Of a stretch of 64,000 bases of DNA, positions 8,829 through 17,377 are shown one piece after another. This DNA comes from Pseudomonas sp. PDNC002. Lineage in GTDB: Bacteria; Pseudomonadota; Gammaproteobacteria; Pseudomonadales; Pseudomonadaceae. The stretch lies in assembly GCF_016919445.1 (NCBI RefSeq), contig NZ_CP070356.1, forward strand, positions 813,501 through 877,500, in the 5' to 3' direction. The translations under genes were made by a program, and so were the position numbers. The notes beneath the pieces are model-generated. The model was not told where the DNA came from and ran no database searches. It saw only the letters and a program-made list of their open reading frames with translations. Position 1 is the stretch's first letter. Each line of letters starts with the position of its first letter.

Positions 8829-9758
8829 TCAGCGCGCCTGAATCGGGTTGAGCCGCTTGAGCAGATTGGCGCCGTGGTTGCCGATCAGCATCAGGAACGC
8901 CTGGACCTTGCGCGTGGGTGAAATGGCCGCCATGGACATCCGGCAGACCTGCATCAGGAAGAACTCGTTGAGTTCCTGGTTACCCAGGCGCTGGTAGTAG
9001 CGCGCCAGGCAGTAGTAGGTGTGCAGGGTCATGTGCTGCTGCACGCGGGCGGCCTGCATGGAGAAGATCCCGCCCTTGTGCACGCGGTAGGCGGCGGGGC
9101 GGATGTCGCCGAGAAACTTGCCCTTGCCGTAGGCGCCCAGCAGCGACCACCAGCACAGGTCGACCATGCGCGTGGTAAGCAGCTCCTCGGGCATCTCGGT
9201 GAGCACGTTGCGGAACACCGTGGTGAGCGTCGAGAGCGCCCGCGCCTGCTGCAGCTCCAGGCGGCTGGCGTCACTGCGGAACTTGCCGGCCAGCTGCAGC
9301 GGCTTCATCACGCCGTCCTCGTTGAAGGTGTAGGCGTCGTGGTAGGTGATCACGTAGTCGGGGTTCTTTTCGAGGAAGTCGACCTGGATCTGCAGCTTGC
9401 GCGGGTCGGTCCAGAAGTCGTCGCCTTCGCAGTAGGCGATGTAGCGACCGCGCGCCTTGCGGAACACCGGCAAGCCGTGGGACAGGCCCTTGGAGTACTG
9501 GTTTTCCTTGTGGAAGATCGGCTTGATGATGTGCGGGTAGCGCGCCGCGTAGTCGGCGATCACTTCCGTGGTGCCGTCGGTGGAGGCGTCGTCGTTGACC
9601 AGCACTTCGATGCGGAAGTCGGTGATCTGCTCCAGGAAACTGTCCAGCGTGCGGCCGATGTAGTTCACCTGGTTGTAGGCCAGGCACACGACACTCAGCA
9701 GCGGCCTCGGGTCTTCCGGCCAGTTGGAAAGGATCTGCAGCTCGGAGCGGATATCCAT
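8829..9758 (-). CDS. GT2 glycosyltransferase
   Basis: 309 residues. The ATG at 9756-9758 begins 2 bp after the flippase stop, so the genes are tightly coupled; a longer frame to 10250 lies inside the flippase gene and was rejected. The GT-A core is clear: LLSVVCLAYNQVNYIGRTL, VLVNDDASTDGTTEVI (~55, nucleotide-sugar binding) and GRYIAYCEGDDFWTDP (~108, DD metal site). The opening resembles GT2 enzymes that transfer glucose, galactose or GlcNAc to lipid-linked intermediates. The C-terminal part has a positively charged amphipathic end (NLLKRLNPIQAR) that could hold it to the membrane. Sugar specificity is not predictable. Confidence 0.9.
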   Translation of the reverse strand: MDIRSELQILSNWPEDPRPLLSVVCLAYNQVNYIGRTLDSFLEQITDFRIEVLVNDDASTDGTTEVIADYAARYPHIIKPIFHKENQYSKGLSHGLPVFRKARGRYIAYCEGDDFWTDPRKLQIQVDFLEKNPDYVITYHDAYTFNEDGVMKPLQLAGKFRSDASRLELQQARALSTLTTVFRNVLTEMPEELLTTRMVDLCWWSLLGAYGKGKFLGDIRPAAYRVHKGGIFSMQAARVQQHMTLHTYYCLARYYQRLGNQELNEFFLMQVCRMSMAAISPTRKVQAFLMLIGNHGANLLKRLNPIQAR

Positions 9759-9760
9759 GT

Positions 9761-11281
9761 CTAGACACTCGGCTTCTGGGACGGTTTGAACAGGCGCAGC
9801 AATGCCGGGGCAGAGCCCGCGCCGACGAGGAACAGGGTGATCAGGCCGCACACGGCGAGCGCCGCCAGCAGCCACAGGCGCTCGCCGGAACGAGCGAGCA
9901 GCGTGTAGAAGGGCTCGCTGAGCAACAGGCCGGCGGCGCTCAGGGCGGCGATCTGCAGCGTGTCGCGCAGCCAGGTGCCGTGCAGTTCCGGGGCGAAGGT
10001 GCGGTGCACGATCAGCGGCCAGATCAGGAACGACACCAGGCGCAGGCCGAACCAGCACAGCGCCACGCCCACGACGCCGTACAGATAGGCGCTGGCGATC
10101 ACCAGCGGCACGGTCACCAGGGTGGAGATGACGCTGTACCAGACGTGCATGCGCAGCTGGCCATGGGCGTATTGCAGGTAGAACTGGAAGCTGGCCACTG
10201 CCAGCAGGCCTGCGCCCAGCACGTACCAGACGAGAATCGGCCGGCACCAACTGGCGGCCACGGCATCGCCGCTCCAGGCCAGGACAAGGTCATGACCATG
10301 AGCGGCGATCACCGCGACCATCGGGAACAGCAGCACACAGACGAAACGGTTCGCCTTGAGATAGAGCTGCTGCATGTCGTCGTGGCGCCCTTCGGCGACC
10401 AGCATGGTCATGCGCGGCAGCAGCGACTGCGCCAGCGGGTTGACCAGGCTGAGGATGCCACCGGAAATCAGCGCCACCAGGGAGAAGTAACCGTACTGCT
10501 GCAACGGCAGCAGGTTCGACAGCAGGACCTTGTCCAGCTGGGTGAGGACAATCCACAGGCACGAGGTGAAGGACATGCCCAGGGCGAACGGCAGCACCGG
10601 GCGCACGGTGTCCCAGCAGAAGCGGGTCAGCAGGCGCACGTCCATCCACACGTAGGCCTTGCCGCCCAGCAGCAACGCCTCGATCAGCGACACGCCGACC
10701 TGGAACTGGAAGAACACCAGTGGGTCCTGGCTGACGTGCGCCACCAGCAGCAGGCCGCCGAAGTAGCGCAGCGTGGTGATGAACACGTTCACCGCGTTGA
10801 TGAACCCGTGCAGCTCCTGGCCCTGCAATGCGCTGCGGTAGAGGGTGGCGTACAGGCGCAGGGCAACCAGCAGGCCCATCAGGCTGATGCACTGGGCCAC
10901 CAGCTCCGGCGAGAGTTGCTGCACATTGAGCCACTGCCCGGCGATCCAGTTGCTGCCGGCGAACACCGCCAGGGAACTGGCCAGGGTCAGCGGCAGCAGG
11001 ATCAGTTCGAAGGAGCGCAGCAGGCGCGCCTGGTCCTGGCCTTCGCCATTGACCCCACGGCCGTGGGCCACCTGGCGCACCAGCGCCGGCGACAGGCCGA
11101 CATCGAGCAGCAGCAGCCAGGTTTGCAGCACCGCGAAGAAGCCGATCAGGCCGTAGGCCTCGGCGCCCAGGTGGCCGAGGTAGAACGGCTGGATCAGGAT
11201 GCCGATGACGATGGCGTACGCCTGCCCTGCGTAATTGAGCAGGGTATTGCGGACCATCGACAGCGAGCGTGCGGTGCGCAT
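9761..11281 (-). CDS. Wzx-like oligosaccharide flippase
   Basis: 506 residues with about 12-14 hydrophobic segments from residue ~12 to ~495, the size and profile of the MOP-superfamily Wzx/RfbX flippase that moves the undecaprenyl-diphosphate-linked repeat unit across the inner membrane. The N-terminus NTLLNYAGQAYAIVIGILIQ and the downstream GAEAYGLIGFFAVLQTWLLLLD are typical for this family (polarised GAEAYG loop after helix 1-2). Two starts are possible, the ATG at 11281 used here or an ATG eight codons later. The gene lies between the aminotransferase gene (9-bp gap) and a GT2 gene (2-bp gap). Confidence 0.9.
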   Translation of the reverse strand: MRTARSLSMVRNTLLNYAGQAYAIVIGILIQPFYLGHLGAEAYGLIGFFAVLQTWLLLLDVGLSPALVRQVAHGRGVNGEGQDQARLLRSFELILLPLTLASSLAVFAGSNWIAGQWLNVQQLSPELVAQCISLMGLLVALRLYATLYRSALQGQELHGFINAVNVFITTLRYFGGLLLVAHVSQDPLVFFQFQVGVSLIEALLLGGKAYVWMDVRLLTRFCWDTVRPVLPFALGMSFTSCLWIVLTQLDKVLLSNLLPLQQYGYFSLVALISGGILSLVNPLAQSLLPRMTMLVAEGRHDDMQQLYLKANRFVCVLLFPMVAVIAAHGHDLVLAWSGDAVAASWCRPILVWYVLGAGLLAVASFQFYLQYAHGQLRMHVWYSVISTLVTVPLVIASAYLYGVVGVALCWFGLRLVSFLIWPLIVHRTFAPELHGTWLRDTLQIAALSAAGLLLSEPFYTLLARSGERLWLLAALAVCGLITLFLVGAGSAPALLRLFKPSQKPSV

Positions 11282-11291
11282 GATCGTCCCC

Positions 11292-12386
11292 TTACACCGC
11301 GACCGCGACGCGGCCGCTTTCCAGCAGCAGCACTTCGATCACCGCGCGCTGGATGTCCTGCGGCAGGCCCGGATACAACGGCAGGCAGAGGATGCGCTGG
11401 CTCAGCTCGCGGGACAGCACCTGCGGCTCCTGCGGCGCCAGGTAGTCGAGGGTATCGAGCGACGGGTAGAAGTAGCGGCGCGGGTTGACGCCGATCTCGT
11501 TGAGCGCGGCACGCACCCGCAGTACCTGTTCCTCGTCGCGCAGGCCGATGGGGTAGTAGCTGTTGTTCAGCTTCGCGCCGTTCTGGCAGACCTGCAGGTC
11601 GTAGTAACCGCCGAGGGCGGCGGTGTAGCGCGCGGCGATTTCCTCGCGCTGGGCGAGGATGCTGTCGATCTCGTCGAGCACGCACAGGCCCATCGCGGCG
11701 GAGAACTCGTTGAGCTTGGCGTTGATCCCCAGGCCGACGATCTGGTCGACGCCGGCGATGCCGAAGTTGCACATCAGGCGGATCTGCTTGGCCAGCTCAT
11801 CGTCGGCGGTGACGATGGCGCCGCCCTCGATGGTGTGGAACAGCTTGGTGGCATGGAAGCTCAGGGTGCTTACGTCGCCCCAGGCCAGCACCGAACGGTC
11901 GCGGTAGCGCGAGGCGAACGCGTGGGCACCGTCATAGATGACCTTCAGCTGGTTGCGCTGCGCCACCGCCTGGATCTCTTCCACCGCGCAGGGGTTGCCG
12001 AACACGTGGGTGGCGACGATGGCGGTGGTGTCCGCCGCCAGGCTGGCTTCGATACGCGCCGGATCGAGGTTCCAGGTCTGCGGATCGATGTCGGCGAAGC
12101 GCGGGCGGATGCTCTCCCACTGCAGCGTGCTGCTGGTGGCGACGAAGCTGAACGGCGTGGTCACCGCGCTGCCGGTGACGCCGAGGGCGCGGTAGGCGAC
12201 CTGCAGGGCAATGGTGCCGTTGTTGGTGAGGATCACATGGCGCACGCCGAGGAAGTCCTGCAGGCGCTCTTCCAGCTCCGTGACGAAGGGCCCGTGGTTG
12301 GTGATCCAGCCGGAGGCATATATCTGCTCCACATAGCCCTTGAACTTGTCCAGGTTGCCCAGGTACGTCTTGGTCACATTGATCAC
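11292..12386 (-). CDS. DegT/DnrJ/EryC1/StrS-family sugar aminotransferase
   Basis: 364 residues with a GTG start at 12384-12386. I chose it because AGAGGG lies 8-9 bp upstream and the protein then begins INVTKTYLGN, a normal N-terminus for the family; the open frame to 12704 only adds sequence that overlaps the flavoprotein gene in another frame. PLP residues are intact: the GTIALQVAYRALGV helix, the IYDGAHAFAS aspartate and SLSFHATKLFHTIEGG with the Schiff-base lysine (~183). The family transfers an amino group from glutamate to a 4-keto or 3-keto nucleotide sugar. IASGWITNHG is the usual substrate-loop opening. The gene indicates that the polymer contains an amino-deoxysugar. No dedicated dehydratase gene is visible in the window. 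Confidence 0.9.
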   Translation of the reverse strand: MINVTKTYLGNLDKFKGYVEQIYASGWITNHGPFVTELEERLQDFLGVRHVILTNNGTIALQVAYRALGVTGSAVTTPFSFVATSSTLQWESIRPRFADIDPQTWNLDPARIEASLAADTTAIVATHVFGNPCAVEEIQAVAQRNQLKVIYDGAHAFASRYRDRSVLAWGDVSTLSFHATKLFHTIEGGAIVTADDELAKQIRLMCNFGIAGVDQIVGLGINAKLNEFSAAMGLCVLDEIDSILAQREEIAARYTAALGGYYDLQVCQNGAKLNNSYYPIGLRDEEQVLRVRAALNEIGVNPRRYFYPSLDTLDYLAPQEPQVLSRELSQRILCLPLYPGLPQDIQRAVIEVLLLESGRVAVAV

Positions 12387-12450
12387 GGTCGCATCCCTCT
12401 GTTGGATGGAAAGTCCGTTAGCTGTCGGATGGAGTGCCGGCGCGCGCCGG

Positions 12451-13860
12451 TCAACCCAGCGCCGGCAGTGCGAAGGGCACGCCGTCCGACTGGGAATCCA
12501 TTTCCGCCGGCACCTGTGGCACGCGGCTGACGAGGTGCTCCTGCAAGGCGTCGATGACCCGCCCGCTGGCATCGTGGTGGAACTGCCAGACGCCATAGAT
12601 GCGGCTGTCGAAGGAGCGCTCGCTGCCCAGCATCGGGTTGGCCGCCAGGCCCGAACCGAGGCCGAAGCTGTACAGGCCGGGAATCGGCCGGCCATTGAGG
12701 TCACGCAGGCAGCCGTCGGCGTCGGAATCCAGCCCGCCCTTGCTCTCGCGCACCTGCAGCGGCTCGCCGTTGGCGCGACGCAGCGCCGGCAGGCAGGGCT
12801 GGTAGCCGATGGCCTGGACCATCACACCGTCCTCGCTGCAGCACTGCTCCAGGCGCGCGCGCACGGCCGGTGAACGGTCTTCCAGGCACAGCAGCTCGAC
12901 CTTGACCCGCGTGCCGCTGACCACCCCGCTGGACAGCACGTCGGTGCCGACCTGATGAGCGCGGTAGCGCAGGCCGCCGGAACGGTTGACCCGGCCGGAT
13001 ACCGGGCAGACGTCCATGCCCTCGTCCACGACGTAGCCGGCGTTGCGGGCCTCCTCGACGCTCTCGAAGAACAGGCGGATCGGCGCGCGATGCAGCAGGG
13101 TAATCTGCTCCAGCCCCAGGCAGTCCAGGGCGCAGGCAAGGTTGTCGAGGATCGAGAAGGCGCTGTGGGAACCGCCGACCACGGTGAAGCGGCTGCCGGG
13201 GGTGACCCGGTCGCCGAACAGTTCCACCAGCTCGGCGGGGCTCAGGCTGAGCAGCGCGTCGGAGGAGTAGACCGTGGGGCCGTCATGGGACAGGTGCAGG
13301 TCCTGCTCGGCCAGGCTCCAGCTCAGGTACTCGCGGTTCTGCCGGCCTCCCAGGTTCATCACCAGCGCGCCGGCGCCGACCTGCGCACCGTGGGAACCAC
13401 TGCGCAGGGCCAGCTGGAAAGCGCCGTCGTCCTGGGCGGTGATCTTCTCGATGCGTGTACCCAGGGCAACCTCGACGCCGAGGTGCTCGGTGACATAACG
13501 CATGAACAGCGTCGAGGCGTGCGCCAGCAACTCGCCCACCTGGGTGAGCATCGGCGCACCGTGGGGATCGTTCTGCAGAGCACGGAACGCCGGCGAGTGC
13601 GCCAGCGGCGCGAAGATCGGCAAGAGGGCCGGGTCGCGCAGGCAATCGAGGAAGACGTCGCCCACCGAGTTGGCGGTGATGTGGTAGTCGCCCAACCGGC
13701 CGCGACCCACCGCAAGTGCGGCGTCCACCACCAGCAGTCCATCACGGGCGAGACTGGCCAGCGCGCCGGTCTTGTAGGCGTTGAAGAGGAAGCCCATGCC
13801 TGCCGGGCCGGCACCGCCGACAACGCAGGCATAGGTGGAACGAAGCGATTGCTCGGCCAT
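12451..13860 (-). CDS. FAD/NAD(P)-dependent oxidoreductase, first gene of the polysaccharide operon
   Basis: 469 residues. The ATG at 13858-13860 is preceded by GGGAG at a normal distance. An N-terminal dinucleotide-binding motif (ACVVGGAGPAGMGFLFNAYK, ~11-30) gives an FAD Rossmann site. A second nucleotide site appears as FTVVGGSHSAFSILDNLA (~235), the layout of flavin monooxygenases and pyridine-nucleotide-dependent oxidoreductases related to N-hydroxylating enzymes. The C-terminal PIPGLYSFGLGSGLAANP loop resembles the second FAD contact of this fold. The family is rare in EPS clusters, and its place as first gene before an amino-sugar transaminase suggests oxidation of a sugar or lipid precursor; that is inference. 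The reaction cannot be named. Confidence 0.75.
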   Translation of the reverse strand: MAEQSLRSTYACVVGGAGPAGMGFLFNAYKTGALASLARDGLLVVDAALAVGRGRLGDYHITANSVGDVFLDCLRDPALLPIFAPLAHSPAFRALQNDPHGAPMLTQVGELLAHASTLFMRYVTEHLGVEVALGTRIEKITAQDDGAFQLALRSGSHGAQVGAGALVMNLGGRQNREYLSWSLAEQDLHLSHDGPTVYSSDALLSLSPAELVELFGDRVTPGSRFTVVGGSHSAFSILDNLACALDCLGLEQITLLHRAPIRLFFESVEEARNAGYVVDEGMDVCPVSGRVNRSGGLRYRAHQVGTDVLSSGVVSGTRVKVELLCLEDRSPAVRARLEQCCSEDGVMVQAIGYQPCLPALRRANGEPLQVRESKGGLDSDADGCLRDLNGRPIPGLYSFGLGSGLAANPMLGSERSFDSRIYGVWQFHHDASGRVIDALQEHLVSRVPQVPAEMDSQSDGVPFALPALG

Positions 13861-14375
13861 CAGCCATGACTCCCAGCGCGGCGCACCGCGCGGCTTACGT
13901 GATGCCGGCGCTGTCGGCCGGCAGGATGGCGTCCGCGTCGGAATTCCGTCACTTGCGGCGCAGCCGAGGCCGCCAGGGCGGCAGACGGGGCACGGACGGA
14001 GTCGAAGGCGAACGACGGGAAACAAAATTCCGCGCAGGCAGGAAGTTGCTGTTTCAGCGATAAGGCAAATAGCTTCTGGCGATTAGCGAATTTCGCCGAA
14101 AGTTCAGTTTTCGCGCACGCCGGGGTAATGCCATAACTTCCTGGCGCAATAACTGTTGTTCTTTCTATAAATGTAGGGAAGCGTTCGGCTTTATTGGCGC
14201 CAGATTTATACGCACTCACCTTTTGCACACGCGAAGAAGACGTCGCTGAATATTTTCTGCGTGTCGTCGCGGTACTGTTAGTTCCGCCGATTTCCATTAT
14301 CTGCTCGCCCATCGACACCTGCTCCATTCGTGGAGATCGCTCTGCATCGGGCCTTTCACAGAATTCGAAGACAAG

Positions 14376-14384
14376 GCTACCGCC
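14376..14384 (-). promoter_or_regulatory. ops-type element (distal), GGCGGTAGC
   Basis: On the minus strand the sequence GGCGGTAGC matches the core of the ops/JUMPstart element (GGCGGTAGNNT). It lies in the loop between a perfect 7-bp stem, ATTCGAA/TTCGAAT (14363-14369 with 14389-14395). Inside that, GGC-GGTA-GCC can form a small hairpin of the kind recognised by RfaH. It is about 515 bp upstream of the first gene of the operon, which also encodes the RfaH-like protein. Confidence 0.7.
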
Positions 14385-14462
14385 CGAGTTCGAATGACCC
14401 GATTCAATCAACGACTATCAGCAGTTCGTCCCTGGAGTGGCCTTTAATTTTCGCCGGGCAAA

Positions 14463-14471
14463 GCTACCGCC
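14463..14471 (-). promoter_or_regulatory. ops-type element (proximal to promoter), GGCGGTAGC followed by TT
   Basis: This is a second exact minus-strand GGCGGTAGC, 87 bp upstream of the first. It is again enclosed by a perfect 7-bp stem, ATTTTCG/CGAAAAT (14485-14491 with 14447-14453). Immediately around it, GGGC...GCCC can pair with GGTAGCTTT in the loop, as in ops hairpins. Two independent copies in one leader make chance unlikely. Confidence 0.72.
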
Positions 14472-14634
14472 CTTCGGCCATTTCCGAAAATCTGGAAAAA
14501 CGACAGCAAAAATCTATCGCGCTTCCGGCTGCCAGAACGGCTCCGGAAGTTATCAGGCAGCGATAGGAAAGTGACAGGAAGAAGAGGTGGGCAGAATCTT
14601 CCGTGACACGACTGCTCTTGCGACTGCTCCCTGG

Positions 14635-14655
14635 TGGTGTCTCATTTGGACACCA
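14635..14655 (-). promoter_or_regulatory. Palindrome TGGTGTC-N7-GACACCA just downstream of the EPS promoter
   Basis: A perfect 7-bp inverted repeat with a 7-bp spacer sits roughly 15-35 bp downstream of the predicted transcription start. It could be an operator for an unidentified dimeric regulator or a 5' RNA hairpin. No regulator gene in the window is obviously its partner. Confidence 0.4.
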
Positions 14656-14676
14656 CACGATATTGCTATGTGAATA

Positions 14677-14706
14677 GTAATAGTGGGGGGGTAGAAGGCA
14701 TGTCAA
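14677..14706 (-). promoter_or_regulatory. Sigma70-like promoter of the polysaccharide operon
   Basis: The minus strand reads TTGACA (14701-14706, perfect -35), then an 18-bp spacer, then TATTAC (14677-14682, four of six -10 bases). Transcription would start near 14670 and run through the ops elements. The spacer contains a C7 run, which is unusual. The predicted site is consistent with the operon direction but was not tested. Confidence 0.5.
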
Positions 14707-14892
14707 TCAACGAAGCGGCGTGACGCCAAGAATCCGACAAAAGGCAAAGCAGCATTCGTAACTTACTGATTTACAAGGCGCCATAATACCGACACGGGCA
14801 TTTTGACAGCATAAACGTACACCGTCGTATCTGCGGCAAAAGTATTAGTCGGAAGGTGTTAGTGTAAACGCCACGGACACCGCAAATGTGTT

Positions 14893-15864
14893 TCATCCTT
14901 GAACAATGCGGTCCTTCCCGGTGCGTTTTGCCTGATACAGGGCGGCATCGGAACGGCTGTAGAGCGCGGAAAGATTCTGGTCATCAGGCTGCAACAGGGT
15001 CATCCCCTGGCTGATGGTCACGCTGAAGAAATGCTCGGCTTCGTTGAAGCGCAAACGCTGTACTTCCCGCTGCAGACGCTCACCGATCTGCCGCGCCATG
15101 CTTTCGTCGCAGCCAGGCAACAGCACGGCGAATTCCTCACCGCCGATGCGCCCGAACAGATCGCCTCGGCGCAATGCGCCTGCGCCACACTGGGCGATGC
15201 GCTGCAGCACGACGTCGCCGACCTGGTGGCCGTAGACGTCGTTGATCTTCTTGAAATCGTCCACGTCCAGCAGCAGGAAGGCCAGCGGCGTGGAGGTCGC
15301 CTTGCAGTCGCGGAAGGCTTGCTCGGCGCTGTCGAAGAAGTAGCGACGGTTGCTGCTCTGGGTCAGCACGTCGGTGGTGGCCAGGCGATGCAGCTCGGTC
15401 TCCATGTGCTTCTTGTCGGTGATGTCATCGGCGATGCCGACGATCATCAGCGGCAGGCCGGCATCGCTGTGCTGGCTGACGAAGCACTTGTCACTGAGCC
15501 AGCGCACCTCACCGTCGGCGCGCAGGATGCGGTACTCGCGTTGCTCGATGGCGCCACGCTCGAGCACTTCCTGCAGCGAGCTCTGGGCGTAGTCCAGGTC
15601 ATCGGGATAGATGCAGTTGCGCCACTCGTTGTAGTCCGACAGCAGTAGCGCGGCGGAACGGCCGAAGATGCGCTCGTAGGCAGGGCTGACATAGACCATG
15701 CGCTGCGATTGCCAATCGAAGGCCCACAGCACCGAATTGACGCTGGCGAGCAGCGCACTGAAAAGCTGTTCGCGCTCTTTCAGCCGTTGCACTTCGGCGC
15801 GGCTGTGAAGCAGCGCCAGCAGAGCCTCATCCTGATCGGCCGGAATCTTGTTGTGTTCGTCCAT
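14893..15864 (-). CDS. PAS-GGDEF diguanylate cyclase
   Basis: 323 residues, no membrane segment. Residues ~28-150 are a PAS/PAC sensor (WAFDWQSQRMVYVSPAYERIFG ... YRILRADGEVRWL ... IVGIADDITDKK). Residues ~160-320 are a GGDEF domain with an intact GGEEF active site and an RxxD inhibitory site (RRGD) five residues before it, so the enzyme should make c-di-GMP from GTP and be feedback inhibited. The usual DxLTxLxNR motif is slightly changed (DVLTQSSNRR). It is transcribed in the same direction as, and ends ~190 bp before, the promoter of the exopolysaccharide operon, so a link between c-di-GMP and this polymer is plausible but only positional. The PAS ligand is unknown. Confidence 0.92.
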   Translation of the reverse strand: MDEHNKIPADQDEALLALLHSRAEVQRLKEREQLFSALLASVNSVLWAFDWQSQRMVYVSPAYERIFGRSAALLLSDYNEWRNCIYPDDLDYAQSSLQEVLERGAIEQREYRILRADGEVRWLSDKCFVSQHSDAGLPLMIVGIADDITDKKHMETELHRLATTDVLTQSSNRRYFFDSAEQAFRDCKATSTPLAFLLLDVDDFKKINDVYGHQVGDVVLQRIAQCGAGALRRGDLFGRIGGEEFAVLLPGCDESMARQIGERLQREVQRLRFNEAEHFFSVTISQGMTLLQPDDQNLSALYSRSDAALYQAKRTGKDRIVQG

Positions 15865-15935
15865 GTATCAGCGTCCTCCCGCTCATTGACCGGGGCTATG
15901 ACCGCAAACTACGCCAGGGTGCTGCAAAATAAACG

Positions 15936-15962
15936 AAAAGCCCGCCGAACGGCGGGCATTTC
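15936..15962 (-). terminator. Rho-independent terminator downstream of desA
   Basis: Stem GCCCGCC (15940-15946) / GGCGGGC (15951-15957) with a GAAC loop. On the minus strand the stem is followed by TTTTCGTTTATTTT, so it ends the desA transcript. It also separates desA from the diguanylate cyclase gene. Confidence 0.85.
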
Positions 15963-16002
15963 TTGCGATGCATCTCACAGCATCTTAGGACGATTCGACG
16001 GT

Positions 16003-17184
16003 TTAGACAGCCGGTCGCAGGGAGTAGGTCTTCAGCTGTTCGGCGAACTCGCGCAGGGACTGGATACCGCTGGCTTCCGCCTCGTGCACCCACTGCTTGA
16101 TCGCCGCGAGCATGTCGTGGCCGTTGGCGCTGGTCTTCACCCAGATCTGCTGGAGCGCCAGGCGCTTCTCGTAGATCACTTGCAGGGATTGGCTCTGGGC
16201 GAGCAGATCCTGGATGCGCGCGTGGTGACGCTCTTCCAGCAGGCTGGTCTCGCGCGACAGCAGGCGCTTGGCGCGGCGGAACAGGTGGCGCACCGACTCG
16301 TCGGCCTTGGCCAGCTCCTGCTTCACCAGCGGGCCGATCACCAGCTTGCGGTACTGGGCCATGATCTGGAAGCGGTTATTCAGGATGGCCATGGCGGTAT
16401 CCATGTCCAGGCTGCCCTTGCCTTCCACGCGATGGGCGATGGGCGCCACGCGGGCCACCTTGGCCAGACGCAGGAAGCTGAACACCTTGATCCAGGCCCA
16501 GCCCAGGTCGAACTCCCACTTCTTCACCGACAGCTTCGCCGAGTTCGGGTAGGTGTGGTGGTTGTTGTGCAGCTCTTCACCGCCGATCAGGATGCCCCAG
16601 GGCACCAGGTTGGTGGCGGCGTCGCGGCACTCGAAGTTGCGGTAGCCGATGGCATGGCCCAGGCCGTTGATCACACCGGCGGCCCACACGGGAATCCACA
16701 TCATCTGCACGGCCCAGACGGTCATGCCGAGGACGCCGAACAGCGCGAGATCGATGATTGCCATCAGGACGATGCCGCCGATGGGATAACGCGAGTAGAC
16801 GTTGCGTTCGATCCAGTCTTCCGGGCAGTTCTTGCCATAGATACGCAGGGTGTCGGCGTTCTCCGCCTCCTTGCGATACAGCTCGGCACCGGTGCGCAGC
16901 ACAGTGCCCAGGCCCTTGAACACCGGGCTATGCGGGTCTTCGGCGGTTTCGCACTTGGCGTGGTGCTTGCGGTGGATGGCAGTCCACTCGCGGGTATTCA
17001 TGGCGGTGGTCATCCACAGCCAGAAGCGGAAGAAATGCTGCAGCGCCGGATGCAGTTCGAGTGCCCGGTGCGCCGAATAGCGATGGAGATAGACCGTCAC
17101 GCTGACGATGGTGATATGCGTCAGGACCAGGGTAACCGCCACCAGTTGCCACGGCGACAGGTCAAGGAAACCGTTGTACCACAT
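16003..17184 (-). CDS. desA: Acyl-lipid/acyl-CoA delta-9 fatty acid desaturase DesA
   Basis: 393 residues. The start at 17184 gives [20 protein letters not shown], the usual N-terminus; a longer frame to 17337 adds unrelated sequence. The three histidine boxes of membrane-bound desaturases are present: HRYSAH (~34), HRKHH (~71) and [12 protein letters not shown] (~205), which hold the di-iron centre. Four hydrophobic segments fit the inner membrane. The P. aeruginosa homologue introduces double bonds into phospholipid acyl chains under oxygen. The C-terminal ~130 residues form a charged helical extension ([18 protein letters not shown]) that is part of the Pseudomonas form. It is divergent from the PAS-GGDEF-EAL gene, as I recall for PA0286/PA0285. 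Confidence 0.93.
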   Translation of the reverse strand: MWYNGFLDLSPWQLVAVTLVLTHITIVSVTVYLHRYSAHRALELHPALQHFFRFWLWMTTAMNTREWTAIHRKHHAKCETAEDPHSPVFKGLGTVLRTGAELYRKEAENADTLRIYGKNCPEDWIERNVYSRYPIGGIVLMAIIDLALFGVLGMTVWAVQMMWIPVWAAGVINGLGHAIGYRNFECRDAATNLVPWGILIGGEELHNNHHTYPNSAKLSVKKWEFDLGWAWIKVFSFLRLAKVARVAPIAHRVEGKGSLDMDTAMAILNNRFQIMAQYRKLVIGPLVKQELAKADESVRHLFRRAKRLLSRETSLLEERHHARIQDLLAQSQSLQVIYEKRLALQQIWVKTSANGHDMLAAIKQWVHEAEASGIQSLREFAEQLKTYSLRPAV

Positions 17185-17289
17185 AGGCGATACTGTACCT
17201 CGGAAGGGGTGTAGGGCTGCGACTTGCAGGGTCGTCTTGACAACGAACATCCCGCAGGACAAGTCAGCCCGCATTATCACCAAGCAGGT

Positions 17290-17305
17290 CCGGATTACCA
17301 TCCGG
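17290..17305. promoter_or_regulatory. Inverted repeat CCGGAT-TACC-ATCCGG in the desA / GGDEF-EAL divergent region
   Basis: A perfect 6-bp inverted repeat with a 4-bp spacer lies in the 193-bp divergent intergenic region, ~105 bp from desA and ~73 bp from the GGDEF-EAL gene. It may be an operator serving either gene. A TATACT -10-like box at 17342-17347 lies ~30 bp before the plus-strand start. Confidence 0.35.
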
Positions 17306-17377
17306 TCTTTTAGATACGAACCGGGCCCAGAGGCCATCCTTTATACTGCGCAGCCAATAAATCCATCCCACGACCGC

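Larger units (their letters stand above)
13861..14670 (-). promoter_or_regulatory. ~0.8-kb untranslated leader of the polysaccharide operon
   Basis: This is the longest gene-free stretch in the window (with 14671-14892). It is AT-richer than the neighbouring genes. It holds two ops-type elements in stem-loops (14363-14395 and 14447-14491) and a palindrome at 14635-14655. A 183-codon open frame reading into the flavoprotein start (13860-14411) has no family resemblance and is Arg/Ser-rich, so it is treated as non-coding. A long leader with ops sites upstream of the first gene is the arrangement of RfaH-controlled operons. No strong intrinsic terminator with a U-tract was found by eye. Confidence 0.6.

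Noticed and set aside
5951..8851. 966-codon plus-strand frame opposite wzc/wbqC
   Set aside because: Same mirror effect; the minus strand carries clear BY-kinase and WbqC motifs.
13860..14411. 183-codon minus-strand frame running into the flavoprotein start
   Set aside because: No recognisable domain, Ser/Arg-rich, contains an ops stem-loop; better read as untranslated leader.
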